DNA of 46,758 nt, taken from positions 1 through 46,758 of the forward strand of contig JAKATU010000020.1 in the NCBI GenBank assembly GCA_021818585.1. The letters run 5' to 3'. Shown here in pieces: positions 16,882-25,952 of the stretch. Under the pieces are notes generated by a model. It searched no databases and had not been told where the DNA came from. It was given only the letters and a program-made list of their open reading frames with translations. Both the position numbers and the translations under genes were made by a program. Source of the DNA: Acidobacteriota bacterium (GTDB lineage Bacteria; Acidobacteriota; Terriglobia; Terriglobales; Acidobacteriaceae). The number at the start of each line of letters is the position of its first letter. Position 1 is the first letter of the stretch.

Positions 16882-19800
16882 ATGAGATTCCTAAAGGCAT
16901 GGGCTTTGCCCGTGCTCATTCTTACCTTGTTATTCGGGAACACTGTTTTGTGGGGTCAAGTCGACCAGGGTGCAATTACTGGTGCGGTACATGACACTAC
17001 GGGTGCGGTGATTCCCGGTGCTTCAGTCACGCTAACCAACGTGGATACAGGCCTCGTCCTGAAGGCAAAGACGGACGGCAATGGTATCTATACATTCTCG
17101 CCAATCAAGATTGGCCATTACACCATCACCGCGACGGCTGCGGGTTTCCAGACGACGAAGCAGGAAAACGTAACCCTGCAAGTGCAGGAAACGCTGAACG
17201 TTGTTATTGTTTTGAAGCCCGGCGAAGTGACGCAGACGGTCACGGTAACCACGGCGCCTCCGCTGATGCAGACGCAAAGCGGTTCCGTCGGCCAGGTGAT
17301 GACGGCGAAGACGATCAACCACGTTCCTCTGAATGGACGGAACTGGGTTTACATCGCGCAGTTATCAGCTGGTACGTCGGGCTCTCAGGGCTCGCGTGGC
17401 GGCGGCAAAGGCGACTTTGAAGCCAATGGTCAACGTGCAGAACAGAACGACTTCATCCTGGACGGTGTGGACAACAACGTAAACGTCGTTGACTTTGTGA
17501 ACGGCGCGAGCTACGTTGTGCAGCCTCCTCCGGATGCACTTTCTGAGTTCAAGGTGCAGACGGGCGATTACAGCGCTGAGTTCGGCCACTCTGCCGGCGC
17601 GGTTGTGAACGCGACGATCAAGTCGGGCACGAACCAGCTTCATGGTTCGGCATGGGAGTACTTCCGGAACACGGTTCTGGATTCGAAGGACTGGGATGCC
17701 AATACGATTCCTCCGTATCACGAGAACCAGTTTGGCGGTACGGTTGGATTTCCAATTATCAAGGACAAGTTGTTCCTGTTCGGCGACGCACAGGGCAATC
17801 GGGTTGTGTTTGGTAATACGCAGACCCTGTCGGTTCCCACGGCCAAGATGCGCACGGGTGACTTCAGCGAACTGCTGAACACATCCCTGACTGGCGCTTC
17901 GCAGCCCATTTATCTTTACGAACCGAACCAGCAGAACGGTACGTTGCTGACCTGCAACGGTCAGCAGAATGTGTTCTGCACGAATCAGATTGATACGGTA
18001 GCGCAGAAGATTTTGAACCTGTACCCGCTGCCGAACACCAACAACGGCAAGACTTACAACAATTATGTGGTCAACGCGAACGTTACGGATAACACCACGC
18101 AGTTTGATATCCGTATGGACTACAACATGAGTGCGAAGGATCAAATGTTCTCGCGCTTCAGCTACTACGATGAACCGGAGTACCATACACCTCCGCTTGG
18201 AACAACTCTTGACGGTGGAGGTTTCGGGAGCACCGGTTATACGGTCAACCTGGGTGAGAACTTCATGTACAGCGAAACGCATGTATTCAATCCCAATTTG
18301 TCGAACGAGTTCCGCTTTGGCTACAACTACCTGCATGACGGGTATCTGCAGCAGAACTACAACACGGATGTTGCCCAGCAGATTGGTTTAGGCGGCATTC
18401 CATATGGACCGGATTTTCCGCAGAACGGCGGTTTGCCTTATGTTTCCATCGGTGGACTTTCGAACTTTGGAAGCCCGCAGTTTTATGTGACGAACGAGCA
18501 CGAGAACGTATTCCAGATTCTGGACAACGTAACGAAGATTGTGGGGAATCACTCGCTGAAGTTTGGCGTTGATTTCCAGAGCATTCGTTTCTCGACCGTT
18601 CAGCCTCCCTACCCGCGCGGCACGTACAACTTCAGCGGTCTGTATACCAGCAACCTGGGAGCAGCATTCACCGGCTATGGTGTGGCGGACTTCCTGGCGG
18701 ATCAGAACAATGGAGCCAACCTCTCCAACGAGTTTAAGAATGGCGATTCTCGTTGGTATCGTGCGGCGTATGCCGAGGATGACTGGCGCGTCAACAACAA
18801 GCTCACGCTGAATCTTGGCGTGCGATATGACAATTACAAGCCATACAAGGATGTCGGCGGCTATCAGGCTCTGTTCTATGTAACGGGAGCGACGGGTGTT
18901 GGCTTTGGTCAGGGTGCCTATCAGATTCCTGACTCGCAGAAGAGCTTTCCGATGGCAACTGCCTTTACGAATTTGCTGGCCAAGGACAACATCAACCTGC
19001 AATACATCAGTAATCCTGCGCTGGTGGAGTCGCAGAACACCAACTTTGCTCCGCGTGTCGGGTTTGCTTACTCTGTAAGCAACACTACGGTGGTTCGCGG
19101 CGGATTTGGTATTTTCTTCGGTGGTCTGGAGAGCACTGGTTATTACCCGAACCTGGGTGAGAACTATCCATTCCAGTTCTCCGACAGCTTTACCGCGCCG
19201 GATTGCAAGGCCAACAATTGCCCGAGCATCAGCAACCCGAACTACGGTGGAGTTTCACTGGAGAACGGATTTGCGACCGCCATCGCTGCCGGATTGCAGA
19301 ACTTTATTTCAACTCCGGCCCTGCGTGGTTCCGACAAGTTGGCGAAGACCCCGTATACAGAGTCTTACAACCTGTCAGTGGAACATGCCTTCTCCAACAA
19401 CCTGGCAGCAACGTTGAGCTATGTGGGTAACGTGGACCGTCACCTGCAAGTCTTCCCGAATCCGAACGCGCCGTACGCACTGACCGCTCCTGGCTTGAGC
19501 TCGCAAAAGTACCAGCCGTTCCCGGATTTTGGCGGAGTAGCTTACACCTGCTACTGCGGTATCAGCGACTACAACAGTCTGCAGGCAAAACTGCAGAAGC
19601 GGTTTTCGCACGGGTTGAACTTTCTTGTGACCTACACATGGGCTCATGCTCTGGACGACGCTCCGACACCCCTTGGCAGCACGGGCGACGGCGGCTACCG
19701 GAACACGAACCTCGTGCCGATTCGCGAGGACTACAGCAACTCGCCGTTTGATGTACGTCAGCGGCTCACCTTCAATGCCTACTATGAACTGCCGTTCGGC

Positions 19801-20421
19801 AAGGGACGCGAGTTTATGAACCATGGTGGCATGCTGAACGAAGTGGCTGGAGGATGGGCGACGAACCTGACGTTCTTCGCACAGACCGGCAATCCGTTCA
19901 CCGTGTATCCGAACAACACCGGTCCTTCCGGTGGTGGAACACGCGCAATCCTTACCGGCGATCCTTTCAAGGGCGGCGGTGGAACAGGCTGTCCGACGTC
20001 AGTCCGGAACAAAGAGCACTGGTACAACCCGTGTGCATTCTCCAACCCTGTTTCGGCAACCGAAATCAGTCCTGCTCCCTACAACGGAAGTTCGACGACT
20101 GCTGAACCCGGCTATACGTATCCTGTTGAGGTGACGAACCCGACCCAGGTACTGCAGTTGCTGGGTGGACGCCGCAACCAGATATATGGTCCAGGCTATG
20201 AGCGGATCAATATGTCTCTGTTCAAGAACTTCCCGACCTTCCGGAAGCAATACCTCCAATTCCGGACGGATATCTTCAACCTGTTCAACACGCCGTCCCT
20301 TGGTCAGCCAAACGGTAGCATTAACCTGAACAACGGCGGCCAGATCACGGGACCGCGATTCTTCCAGAACAACACACCCGATGCGAGATTCGTTCAATTC
20401 GCTTTGAAGTATGAGTTCTGA
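16882..20421 (+). CDS. Large TonB-dependent receptor with N-terminal carboxypeptidase-regulatory-like domain
   Basis: 1179 residues. A signal peptide (about 1-26, ending LWGQ) is followed by a carboxypeptidase-regulatory-like beta-sandwich (about 28-115: ITGAVHDTTGAVIPGASVTL), a plug domain (VPLNGRNWVYIAQLSAG, FILDGVDNNVN, SEFKVQTGDYSAEFGHSAGAVVNATIKSGTN split over residues about 150-255) and an outer-membrane barrel ending in Phe (FALKYEF). This is the Oar-like architecture expanded in Acidobacteriota, thought to import large substrates such as oligosaccharides with TonB energy. The ATG follows AGGACAGG. It heads a four-gene plus-strand unit and is divergent from the isomerase/alpha-galactosidase pair, which suggests sugar uptake. 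The substrate cannot be read from sequence. Confidence 0.93.
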   Translation: MRFLKAWALPVLILTLLFGNTVLWGQVDQGAITGAVHDTTGAVIPGASVTLTNVDTGLVLKAKTDGNGIYTFSPIKIGHYTITATAAGFQTTKQENVTLQVQETLNVVIVLKPGEVTQTVTVTTAPPLMQTQSGSVGQVMTAKTINHVPLNGRNWVYIAQLSAGTSGSQGSRGGGKGDFEANGQRAEQNDFILDGVDNNVNVVDFVNGASYVVQPPPDALSEFKVQTGDYSAEFGHSAGAVVNATIKSGTNQLHGSAWEYFRNTVLDSKDWDANTIPPYHENQFGGTVGFPIIKDKLFLFGDAQGNRVVFGNTQTLSVPTAKMRTGDFSELLNTSLTGASQPIYLYEPNQQNGTLLTCNGQQNVFCTNQIDTVAQKILNLYPLPNTNNGKTYNNYVVNANVTDNTTQFDIRMDYNMSAKDQMFSRFSYYDEPEYHTPPLGTTLDGGGFGSTGYTVNLGENFMYSETHVFNPNLSNEFRFGYNYLHDGYLQQNYNTDVAQQIGLGGIPYGPDFPQNGGLPYVSIGGLSNFGSPQFYVTNEHENVFQILDNVTKIVGNHSLKFGVDFQSIRFSTVQPPYPRGTYNFSGLYTSNLGAAFTGYGVADFLADQNNGANLSNEFKNGDSRWYRAAYAEDDWRVNNKLTLNLGVRYDNYKPYKDVGGYQALFYVTGATGVGFGQGAYQIPDSQKSFPMATAFTNLLAKDNINLQYISNPALVESQNTNFAPRVGFAYSVSNTTVVRGGFGIFFGGLESTGYYPNLGENYPFQFSDSFTAPDCKANNCPSISNPNYGGVSLENGFATAIAAGLQNFISTPALRGSDKLAKTPYTESYNLSVEHAFSNNLAATLSYVGNVDRHLQVFPNPNAPYALTAPGLSSQKYQPFPDFGGVAYTCYCGISDYNSLQAKLQKRFSHGLNFLVTYTWAHALDDAPTPLGSTGDGGYRNTNLVPIREDYSNSPFDVRQRLTFNAYYELPFGKGREFMNHGGMLNEVAGGWATNLTFFAQTGNPFTVYPNNTGPSGGGTRAILTGDPFKGGGGTGCPTSVRNKEHWYNPCAFSNPVSATEISPAPYNGSSTTAEPGYTYPVEVTNPTQVLQLLGGRRNQIYGPGYERINMSLFKNFPTFRKQYLQFRTDIFNLFNTPSLGQPNGSINLNNGGQITGPRFFQNNTPDARFVQFALKYEF

Positions 20422-20437
20422 GGAATAAACTCTCCGT

Positions 20438-20475
20438 CGAGGGGCAAGGTTTTGGCCTTGCCCCTCGGAGGTTTT
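20438..20475 (+). terminator. Strong hairpin between receptor and TPR gene, overlapping the TPR ribosome-binding site
   Basis: CGAGGGGCAAGG (20438-20449) pairs perfectly with CCTTGCCCCTCG (20456-20467) around a six-base loop, followed by GAGGTTTT. The last G of the stem is the first base of GGAGG, the ribosome-binding site of the next gene. It could be an attenuating terminator, an RNA-processing or stability element that leaves receptor mRNA in excess, or a translation gate. Confidence 0.7.
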
Positions 20476-20477
20476 CA

Positions 20478-21890
20478 GTGGCATTTGCAGTTTTTAGTAT
20501 GCGCCCGGGCCAGTTATTCACTTCGTCAATTCTTGTCGGCGCGTTGATTACACCTTTGACAACTCTTTCGGCTGCGGTCGCGCAGGGGCAATCGTCGTAC
20601 GCGCAGATGTTCCGGCAGGCGATGACTTATATGCAGGACGGCGAGATGGGCCGAGCGGAGGCGCTGCTGATTGCTTTGCGCAATCGTCATCCGCATACGT
20701 TTGAGATTGATGAGTCACTGGGATTGGCTTATGCGAGCGAGGGAAAGATTGCGCAGGCCATCTCGCCGTTGGCTGAGGCTGTTCGGGATAATCCCCAGTC
20801 GAGCGTTGCGCGAGCCAATCTGGGGACTGCTTATCTGAAGGCTGGCAAGGTAGAACAGGCTGCGCGGGAATTGAAACTGGCTGCGGAGCAGAATCCAGGA
20901 GATACGGCGACGCAGGTGGCGCTGGGGCAGGCGGATATGCTTCTGAAGCGTCCGGCGGAGGCTGCGTCTGCGTTTGAAGCCGCGCTGCCGAAGGATCCGC
21001 GTAATGCTGCGCTGTTGTACAACACGGCACTAGCTTATTTTGACGCGCATGAGCCGGCAAAGGCGGAGCCTCTGCTGGCGAGGATGCCAGGCGTGGAGGA
21101 TTCAGCAGAGGCGCAGGAGTTGTATGGTGATGTGGATGAGGCACTGAACAAGTATGAGCCTGCGGGGAAGCATTATGCCGCGGCGGCGCGGATTAAGCCG
21201 AGCGAGTCGAATATCTACATGCTGGGAATCGAGTTTTTGCGGCACTGGACGTTTGGTCCTGCGGCGAAGGTATTTGCCGCAGGAGTGAAGGATTATCCGG
21301 AGAGCACGCGCATGCGGACAGGGCTGGGCGTGGCGTACTATGGAGGCGGCGAGTACAACAAGGCTATTCCGGTGTTTGCCGAGTTGCTGGATGCGCATCC
21401 GGATAACGAGATGTATGCGGAACTGCTGGGGCGGAACTGCACGGTGCTGACGGAAGGGATGCAGCCGCAGTGCGAGAAGCTGGTGAGTTTCTCAGAGCGG
21501 CACCCTGGAAATGCTGTGCTGGCGACTTACACTGCGATCAGCATTCTGCACAGGCCTTATGACCCGAAGGGGCTGGCGCTGGCGCGGGCACTGTTGGTGA
21601 ATGCCTTGAAGACGCAACCGAATCTGGCGCAGGCTCGCTTCGCGATGGGACTGCTTCTGCAGAACGAGCAGAAGTGGAAAGAGAGTATTCCGGCACTGGA
21701 GATGGCAATTCACCTGAAGCCGGACTATGCGCCGGCGCATTATCGTCTGGCACTGGCTTACTCTCATGCAGGTGAGCACGCCAAGGCGCAGCAGGAGATT
21801 GCGCTGGAACAGAAGTACAGCAAGGAGCAGAACGCGGAGACGAACGCGCGGCTGCAGAAAGTAACTACCTTTCTTGTGAGCATGAAGTGA
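20478..21890 (+). CDS. Tetratricopeptide-repeat protein
   Basis: 470 residues with a hydrophobic N-terminal segment (about 12-34, TSSILVGALITPLTTLSAAVAQ) that probably serves as a signal peptide, then TPR helices throughout. Clear repeats include 'AEALLIALRNRHPHTFEIDESLGLAYASEGKI', 'AVRDNPQSSVARANLGTAYLKAGK', 'AAEQNPGDTATQVALGQADML' and 'AIHLKPDYAPAHYRLALAYSHAGEH', each cut short here. TPR arrays mediate protein-protein contact, so it may scaffold the two downstream products or the receptor in the periplasm. The start is GTG with GGAGG six bases upstream. Its stop overlaps the next start by four bases (GTGA). Confidence 0.85.
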   Translation: MAFAVFSMRPGQLFTSSILVGALITPLTTLSAAVAQGQSSYAQMFRQAMTYMQDGEMGRAEALLIALRNRHPHTFEIDESLGLAYASEGKIAQAISPLAEAVRDNPQSSVARANLGTAYLKAGKVEQAARELKLAAEQNPGDTATQVALGQADMLLKRPAEAASAFEAALPKDPRNAALLYNTALAYFDAHEPAKAEPLLARMPGVEDSAEAQELYGDVDEALNKYEPAGKHYAAAARIKPSESNIYMLGIEFLRHWTFGPAAKVFAAGVKDYPESTRMRTGLGVAYYGGGEYNKAIPVFAELLDAHPDNEMYAELLGRNCTVLTEGMQPQCEKLVSFSERHPGNAVLATYTAISILHRPYDPKGLALARALLVNALKTQPNLAQARFAMGLLLQNEQKWKESIPALEMAIHLKPDYAPAHYRLALAYSHAGEHAKAQQEIALEQKYSKEQNAETNARLQKVTTFLVSMK

Positions 21891-23056
21891 AACATCAAAA
21901 TAAGCATTTGATCGACGGAGATTTTCGGTCGGTGGCGCAGGCTATTTCATGGAGCCGTCGGGAGTTTTTACGCACGGCAGCAGTGAGCTGTGCGGCGGGA
22001 ACGATGCTGGGATTTTCGCCTGTGCGCGCCATGGCTTTGGCGCCTTCACAGAAGGTTGTGGTGGTGACGTTTGGCGGCGGCGCGCGAGATGAGGAGACGT
22101 TTGCTCCGGAGGGGCAGGAGAATATTCCGAACCTGATGAAGACGCTGGTTCCGCAGTCGACGTTCTTCGGGCAGGTGGTGAATCAGGGAATTCTGGGTCA
22201 TTATGTGGCGACGGCGAGCCTTGCGACCGGTGTTTACGAGACCTTTGATAATTTCGCGGCGGTGAAGCCAGACCATCCGACGGTGTTTGAGTATTTCAGG
22301 AGAGGCCTGAACCGGCCTGCGGGTGACACGTGGGTGGTGGCACCGAGCAATGGATTTAACGGCATCGGCACGAGCAACGTGAAGGGCTACGGGCAAGGCG
22401 CGGGAGTGATTCTGCCGAAGCAGTTGCTGCGGACAGCGCTTCCACTGGAAGGCGATGCGAAGTACAGCCACCTGTTACTGGATAACTACGAGGATCCTTA
22501 TTACGTGCCGCCGCTTGCCGGAAATGAGTTTCATCTGAAGCAACTGGACCAGGTGCTCCGGCTTTCGGTTACGGACTTCATGAGTCATGCGATGACCTTG
22601 AGCAGTGCGGATGAGCTTTCGGTTTACATTGCGAAGCAGTTGATGCGACAGCTGGCGCCGAGTTTGTTGTGGATTACGCTGCACGACATGGATATTGCGC
22701 ACTCGGGTGCGTATTCGTTGTACGTGGAGGGGATTCAGCGGTCGGATCGGCTCTGCGCCGAAATATGGTCGACGATTCAGTCGGAGCCAGAGTATGCAGG
22801 GAAGACGACTATGTTTGTCCTTCCGGACTTTGGGCGGGATTCGGATTACGACGCAGGCGGAAACGGATTCCAGCATCACCGGACGGGCGATGCGCTTTCG
22901 CGGACGACTTGGATGATGGCTCTGGGTCCGGGGATTCGCGAAGGTTTGATGGTGGACCGGCCTGTGACGTCACTGGACCTTGTACCCACGATTGGGGCGA
23001 AGCTGGGATTTGCGACTCCACTGGTCAAAGGCAACCGGCTTGTGGAGGTGCTGTGA
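21887..23056 (+). CDS. Tat-exported alkaline-phosphatase-superfamily-like protein
   Basis: 389 residues with a Tat signal (SRREFLRTAA at about 23-32, hydrophobic stretch to about 52). The rest looks like the alkaline phosphatase/sulfatase fold, close in style to DUF1501-like proteins. A first metal-site-like segment reads VVTFGGGARDEETF (about 59-72). A candidate nucleophile lies in ATASLATGVYE (about 106-116). Further candidate metal ligands are HDMDIAHSG, LPDFGRD and FQHHRTGD in the C-terminal third, and the end (TSLDLVPTIGAKLGFATPLVKG, split here) is typical of the superfamily. It could hydrolyse or transfer phosphate or sulfate esters, but the active-site assignment is inference. The GTG start overlaps the TPR stop, and the stop overlaps the next ATG (TGATG). 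Confidence 0.75.
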   Translation: MKHQNKHLIDGDFRSVAQAISWSRREFLRTAAVSCAAGTMLGFSPVRAMALAPSQKVVVVTFGGGARDEETFAPEGQENIPNLMKTLVPQSTFFGQVVNQGILGHYVATASLATGVYETFDNFAAVKPDHPTVFEYFRRGLNRPAGDTWVVAPSNGFNGIGTSNVKGYGQGAGVILPKQLLRTALPLEGDAKYSHLLLDNYEDPYYVPPLAGNEFHLKQLDQVLRLSVTDFMSHAMTLSSADELSVYIAKQLMRQLAPSLLWITLHDMDIAHSGAYSLYVEGIQRSDRLCAEIWSTIQSEPEYAGKTTMFVLPDFGRDSDYDAGGNGFQHHRTGDALSRTTWMMALGPGIREGLMVDRPVTSLDLVPTIGAKLGFATPLVKGNRLVEVL

Positions 23057-24267
23057 TGCAGCCTGCTGAACTGCAAGCGCGAGACTTTAATAGCTATCCG
23101 CCGGCAGCGCGGAAGCTGATTGTTGGTCATCTGGACCTGGTGAAACAGTTGCCTATGGTGTTTGTCGCGTTGCTGCTACGGGAAGTGAGCGGCTATGACT
23201 GGCGCTTTCCTGCGGAGCGGCGCGTGATCGACGCACAGTTTGCATACCTGGGGAAGCTGGCGCCAGCGCGGCGAGCGGAACTGCTGCGGAGCTTTGCCGA
23301 GATTGAGTTGCCGCGAGATGTGAGCTCGATTGACTGGGTGAAGCATACGCAGAAGTTTCTGGATGGGCTTACCAAGACTCTTTGGGCGACGCACCAGATT
23401 GACGCATTTACGGCGGCGGCTACGCGTTACACGGCGGAGTGGAACAAGGCCGAGCCTGAACCGGAACCGGAGATGCCTCGGTTGAGCATTGTGGTTTACG
23501 GCGCGGGGCTGCACTACGCGGGGTATCCGCTGTTCAAGAAGCTGCGACCGCATGGCGTGTTTGTGCCGAAGGTGGCGGGAACGGATGGCTGGCCGGAGAT
23601 TCTGAAAGCTGTGCAGGCGCGCGCGGCGAAGCAGCCGACGCCGTACAAACATTGGTACATCGATGGCGGATCGGCTGATCCGGCGGCGGGGAAGAGTCTT
23701 TCGACGACTTCGTATGACGGGATGACCGAGGTGCGGGAAGATGTGCTGAAGAAGATCCACGAGATTATAGCCAGCGGACATGGTGGGCCGGAGCAGTTGC
23801 GGACCGCGATGGCGGAGATTACGCCGCGGGAGCTGAGCTTTGGCAGCAATGCGCACGACGAGGTGATGCACCACTTTGAGGTAAATGTGCAAACAGAGGG
23901 CTCGGGGACTCAGATCTTCAGCACGACGTTTGCAATGTGGAGTGCGCGCGAGGCGCTGCGGCGGGCGCAGCCTTACACCACGCTGGTGCGCTACGCGCCG
24001 AGGCAGCGGGAGTTGCCGATGAACGAGATGCTTTCGAGCAAGTCGAAATCAGCGGGCGTCGATCCGCAGGGTTCGGTGATGGACGCCGATATTGGGGCGT
24101 TTTACGTATGGGTGGATCAGCAGCGATTGACCGGCGCGGCGCAGTCGTCCTTCCTGGCCTGGAGCGAGGAGCACAAGGAGGCGGTGATGGTTGGACCGGG
24201 ATTGCCACGCGGCACCGTGGCAGGGAGCAACCTTAGTGTGAAGCAGATGCTGATGCAGCTTTCGTAA
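23056..24267 (+). CDS. Unrecognised 403-aa protein, third member of TPR/phosphatase-fold trio
   Basis: 403 residues; I do not recognise the family. No signal peptide or membrane segment is visible, so it is probably cytoplasmic although its partners look exported. Residues 1-125 are helical and charged (VKQLPMVFVALLLREVSGYDW, then paired helices). A short Glu/Pro linker (EPEPEPEM, about 135-142) leads to a probable alpha/beta domain beginning with a beta strand (RLSIVVYGAG). Conserved-looking polar spots are HWYIDGGSADP, TSYDGMTEVRE, NAHDEVMHHFEV and DADIGAFYVWVD. The ATG overlaps the previous stop as TGATG, which settles the start; a longer reading of this frame back to 22669 runs inside the phosphatase-fold gene and is rejected. 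The tight coupling implies a shared task with the TPR and phosphatase-fold proteins. Confidence 0.75.
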   Translation: MQPAELQARDFNSYPPAARKLIVGHLDLVKQLPMVFVALLLREVSGYDWRFPAERRVIDAQFAYLGKLAPARRAELLRSFAEIELPRDVSSIDWVKHTQKFLDGLTKTLWATHQIDAFTAAATRYTAEWNKAEPEPEPEMPRLSIVVYGAGLHYAGYPLFKKLRPHGVFVPKVAGTDGWPEILKAVQARAAKQPTPYKHWYIDGGSADPAAGKSLSTTSYDGMTEVREDVLKKIHEIIASGHGGPEQLRTAMAEITPRELSFGSNAHDEVMHHFEVNVQTEGSGTQIFSTTFAMWSAREALRRAQPYTTLVRYAPRQRELPMNEMLSSKSKSAGVDPQGSVMDADIGAFYVWVDQQRLTGAAQSSFLAWSEEHKEAVMVGPGLPRGTVAGSNLSVKQMLMQLS

Positions 24268-24287
24268 GGCGAGTGAGGATTGGATTG

Positions 24288-24315
24288 CTGGGAACCTAGT
24301 AGGTCCCCAGTTTTA
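24288..24315 (+). terminator. Hairpin terminator shared by convergent genes
   Basis: CTGGGAACCT (24288-24297) pairs with AGGTCCCCAG (24301-24310) with one mismatch, followed by TTTTA. It ends the receptor/TPR operon and overlaps the GH35 stop codon on the other strand. Confidence 0.5.
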
Positions 24316-25900
24316 TTTGTACATATTGCGGAAGGGTTTTGAAGTTGAGGCCCCGGTCGGTCTGGTCACCGTTCCAGATGCGTTGGGGCTTCCAGATGGT
24401 TCCGTCATAGGTGCCTTGTTCGGCTTTGAGGATTTGCTCGTGGCCGGGCTGGCCGGGAGCAAGGCGGAAGGTGACGCGGGCGTTGATGCCGGTGACGAGG
24501 AACTTGTTGGGGCCGAGCTGGATGACGAGAGCGCGTCCGTTATGCTGGGGCGTGCCGGGCGCGTGCTGCTCACCGTCGGGCTGGGGGAAGCCGAAGCCGA
24601 CGAAGGCGTTCCACTTACTGAAGTGGAGGGTTTCTTCGGTCTTGCCGAGTTCTTCGACGGCGGTTTGCAGGTGGCCTTGGAAATTGGCCTGAGCCACGAC
24701 GCGGTCGATGGGGCTGATCAGGGCATAGTTCTGAGCGTGATCGGTGGGTAGCTGGCCGGGCTTGAGGGTCCAACTGGTCTGGTCTGTGCCGAAAGGGGAA
24801 AAGCCGATGGCACCTTTGCCAAGGGCGAGGAAGAATTCGGGAGCAAAGTCGTTGCCGAGGCCTGTTTCGGGTATCCAGAGGGGATTGTCGGGCCGGTTGT
24901 AGATGTCCATGATTGCGACTTCAGTGGCGCGGTCGGGAGTGTAGATGTCCGGACCAAGCATGTTTATGGAGGTGGCGACGGCCTTCCAGATGGGGATGTT
25001 GCGCTGCTGGGGGCCACCGGAGGGATAGTCAAAGCCGGGGTTGAGATAGCCGCGAATCTGGTAGCCGCGCGGGTATTCGACCCAGACATTGCAGTACATG
25101 GGAATGTTGAGCTCAGCTTTGCCGGCCTTGGCGACGGCGTTGATGTATTTTGCGATGGAGTAGGCTTGGAAGTACTCGTCTGCGCTGTGGCCAAAGACCT
25201 GACGCCATGTGCCTGGGGACTTGTGCATGGCATTAAGGACGATGGCAGGAACGGGGCCGTCGAACTCCTTTTGGGCGGCAGGGGAGTGGTCGCGAACGGC
25301 ACCGATGGAGCCGGATTCATTTTCGACCTGGATCATGATGACGGTGTGCTGGGTTCCGTCGATCTGGGCGAGATGCCTGGTGAGTGCGACGAAGGCTGCA
25401 CGGTCTGCATCGAGGTTGGTCTGTGAGTTGGCGGTGAGGACCTGGATGGGTTCGCCGCGGGAGTCGATGACGCGGGGGTATTTCCGCGGATTTTCCTTGA
25501 CCCACTCGGGAACGTAGTGATCCTCGCCGTTCTTCCATGTGCCGAACCAGAGGAGGTCGAGGTGAACGTGATGGGCGCGTGCCTGGTCCACGAGCATGTC
25601 GACGTTGGAGAAGTTGAACTGGCCGGGCTGAGGTTCGATCTGCTCCCAGTAGACGGGGGCTTCGACGGTGTTGGCGTGCATGCCTTTGATGACGGGCCAG
25701 ACATCGGGCATGGTGGAGGGCCAGGAACTGGAGTTGTTGATTTGTCCAGCAAGGATGAAGAAGGGATGGCCATTGAGCATGAATGCGTAATGGCCATCCT
25801 TTTTGACGATTTGAGGACCTTGCTGCGCGAAGCCCACTGAGACCAGACAGGTTGCCATGGTGAGACTTGAGAGGAACTTGCCAAGTGTTGCGAGCTTCAT
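24296..25900 (-). CDS. Secreted GH35-type beta-galactosidase
   Basis: 534 residues with a signal peptide (about 1-26, ending VGFAQQ). It has the GH35 barrel pattern: HPFFILAGQINNSSSWP near the start, 'VEAPVYWEQIEPQPGQFNF', the acid/base Glu in IQVENESGS (about 192), and the nucleophile Glu in IPETGLGND (about 343). The C-terminal part resembles the DUF5597 extension found in many bacterial GH35 enzymes. It should cleave terminal beta-linked galactose in the periplasm or outside the cell. The ATG at 25900 has AGGAGG five bases upstream, and a longer open frame extending into the next gene is antisense-like noise. It lies 52 bases downstream of the GH2 gene on the same strand, so the two probably form an operon. 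Confidence 0.92.
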   Translation of the reverse strand: MKLATLGKFLSSLTMATCLVSVGFAQQGPQIVKKDGHYAFMLNGHPFFILAGQINNSSSWPSTMPDVWPVIKGMHANTVEAPVYWEQIEPQPGQFNFSNVDMLVDQARAHHVHLDLLWFGTWKNGEDHYVPEWVKENPRKYPRVIDSRGEPIQVLTANSQTNLDADRAAFVALTRHLAQIDGTQHTVIMIQVENESGSIGAVRDHSPAAQKEFDGPVPAIVLNAMHKSPGTWRQVFGHSADEYFQAYSIAKYINAVAKAGKAELNIPMYCNVWVEYPRGYQIRGYLNPGFDYPSGGPQQRNIPIWKAVATSINMLGPDIYTPDRATEVAIMDIYNRPDNPLWIPETGLGNDFAPEFFLALGKGAIGFSPFGTDQTSWTLKPGQLPTDHAQNYALISPIDRVVAQANFQGHLQTAVEELGKTEETLHFSKWNAFVGFGFPQPDGEQHAPGTPQHNGRALVIQLGPNKFLVTGINARVTFRLAPGQPGHEQILKAEQGTYDGTIWKPQRIWNGDQTDRGLNFKTLPQYVQIKLGTY

Positions 25901-25952
25901 GCGGCCCTCCTGTATTGTTTTGTTTTCGTATGAGCCGCGGAGTGTGCAGACT

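Noticed and set aside
22669..23055. 5' extension of the 403-aa protein's frame inside the phosphatase-fold gene
   Set aside because: The region is coding in another frame, and the TGATG junction at 23054-23058 gives a natural start at 23056.
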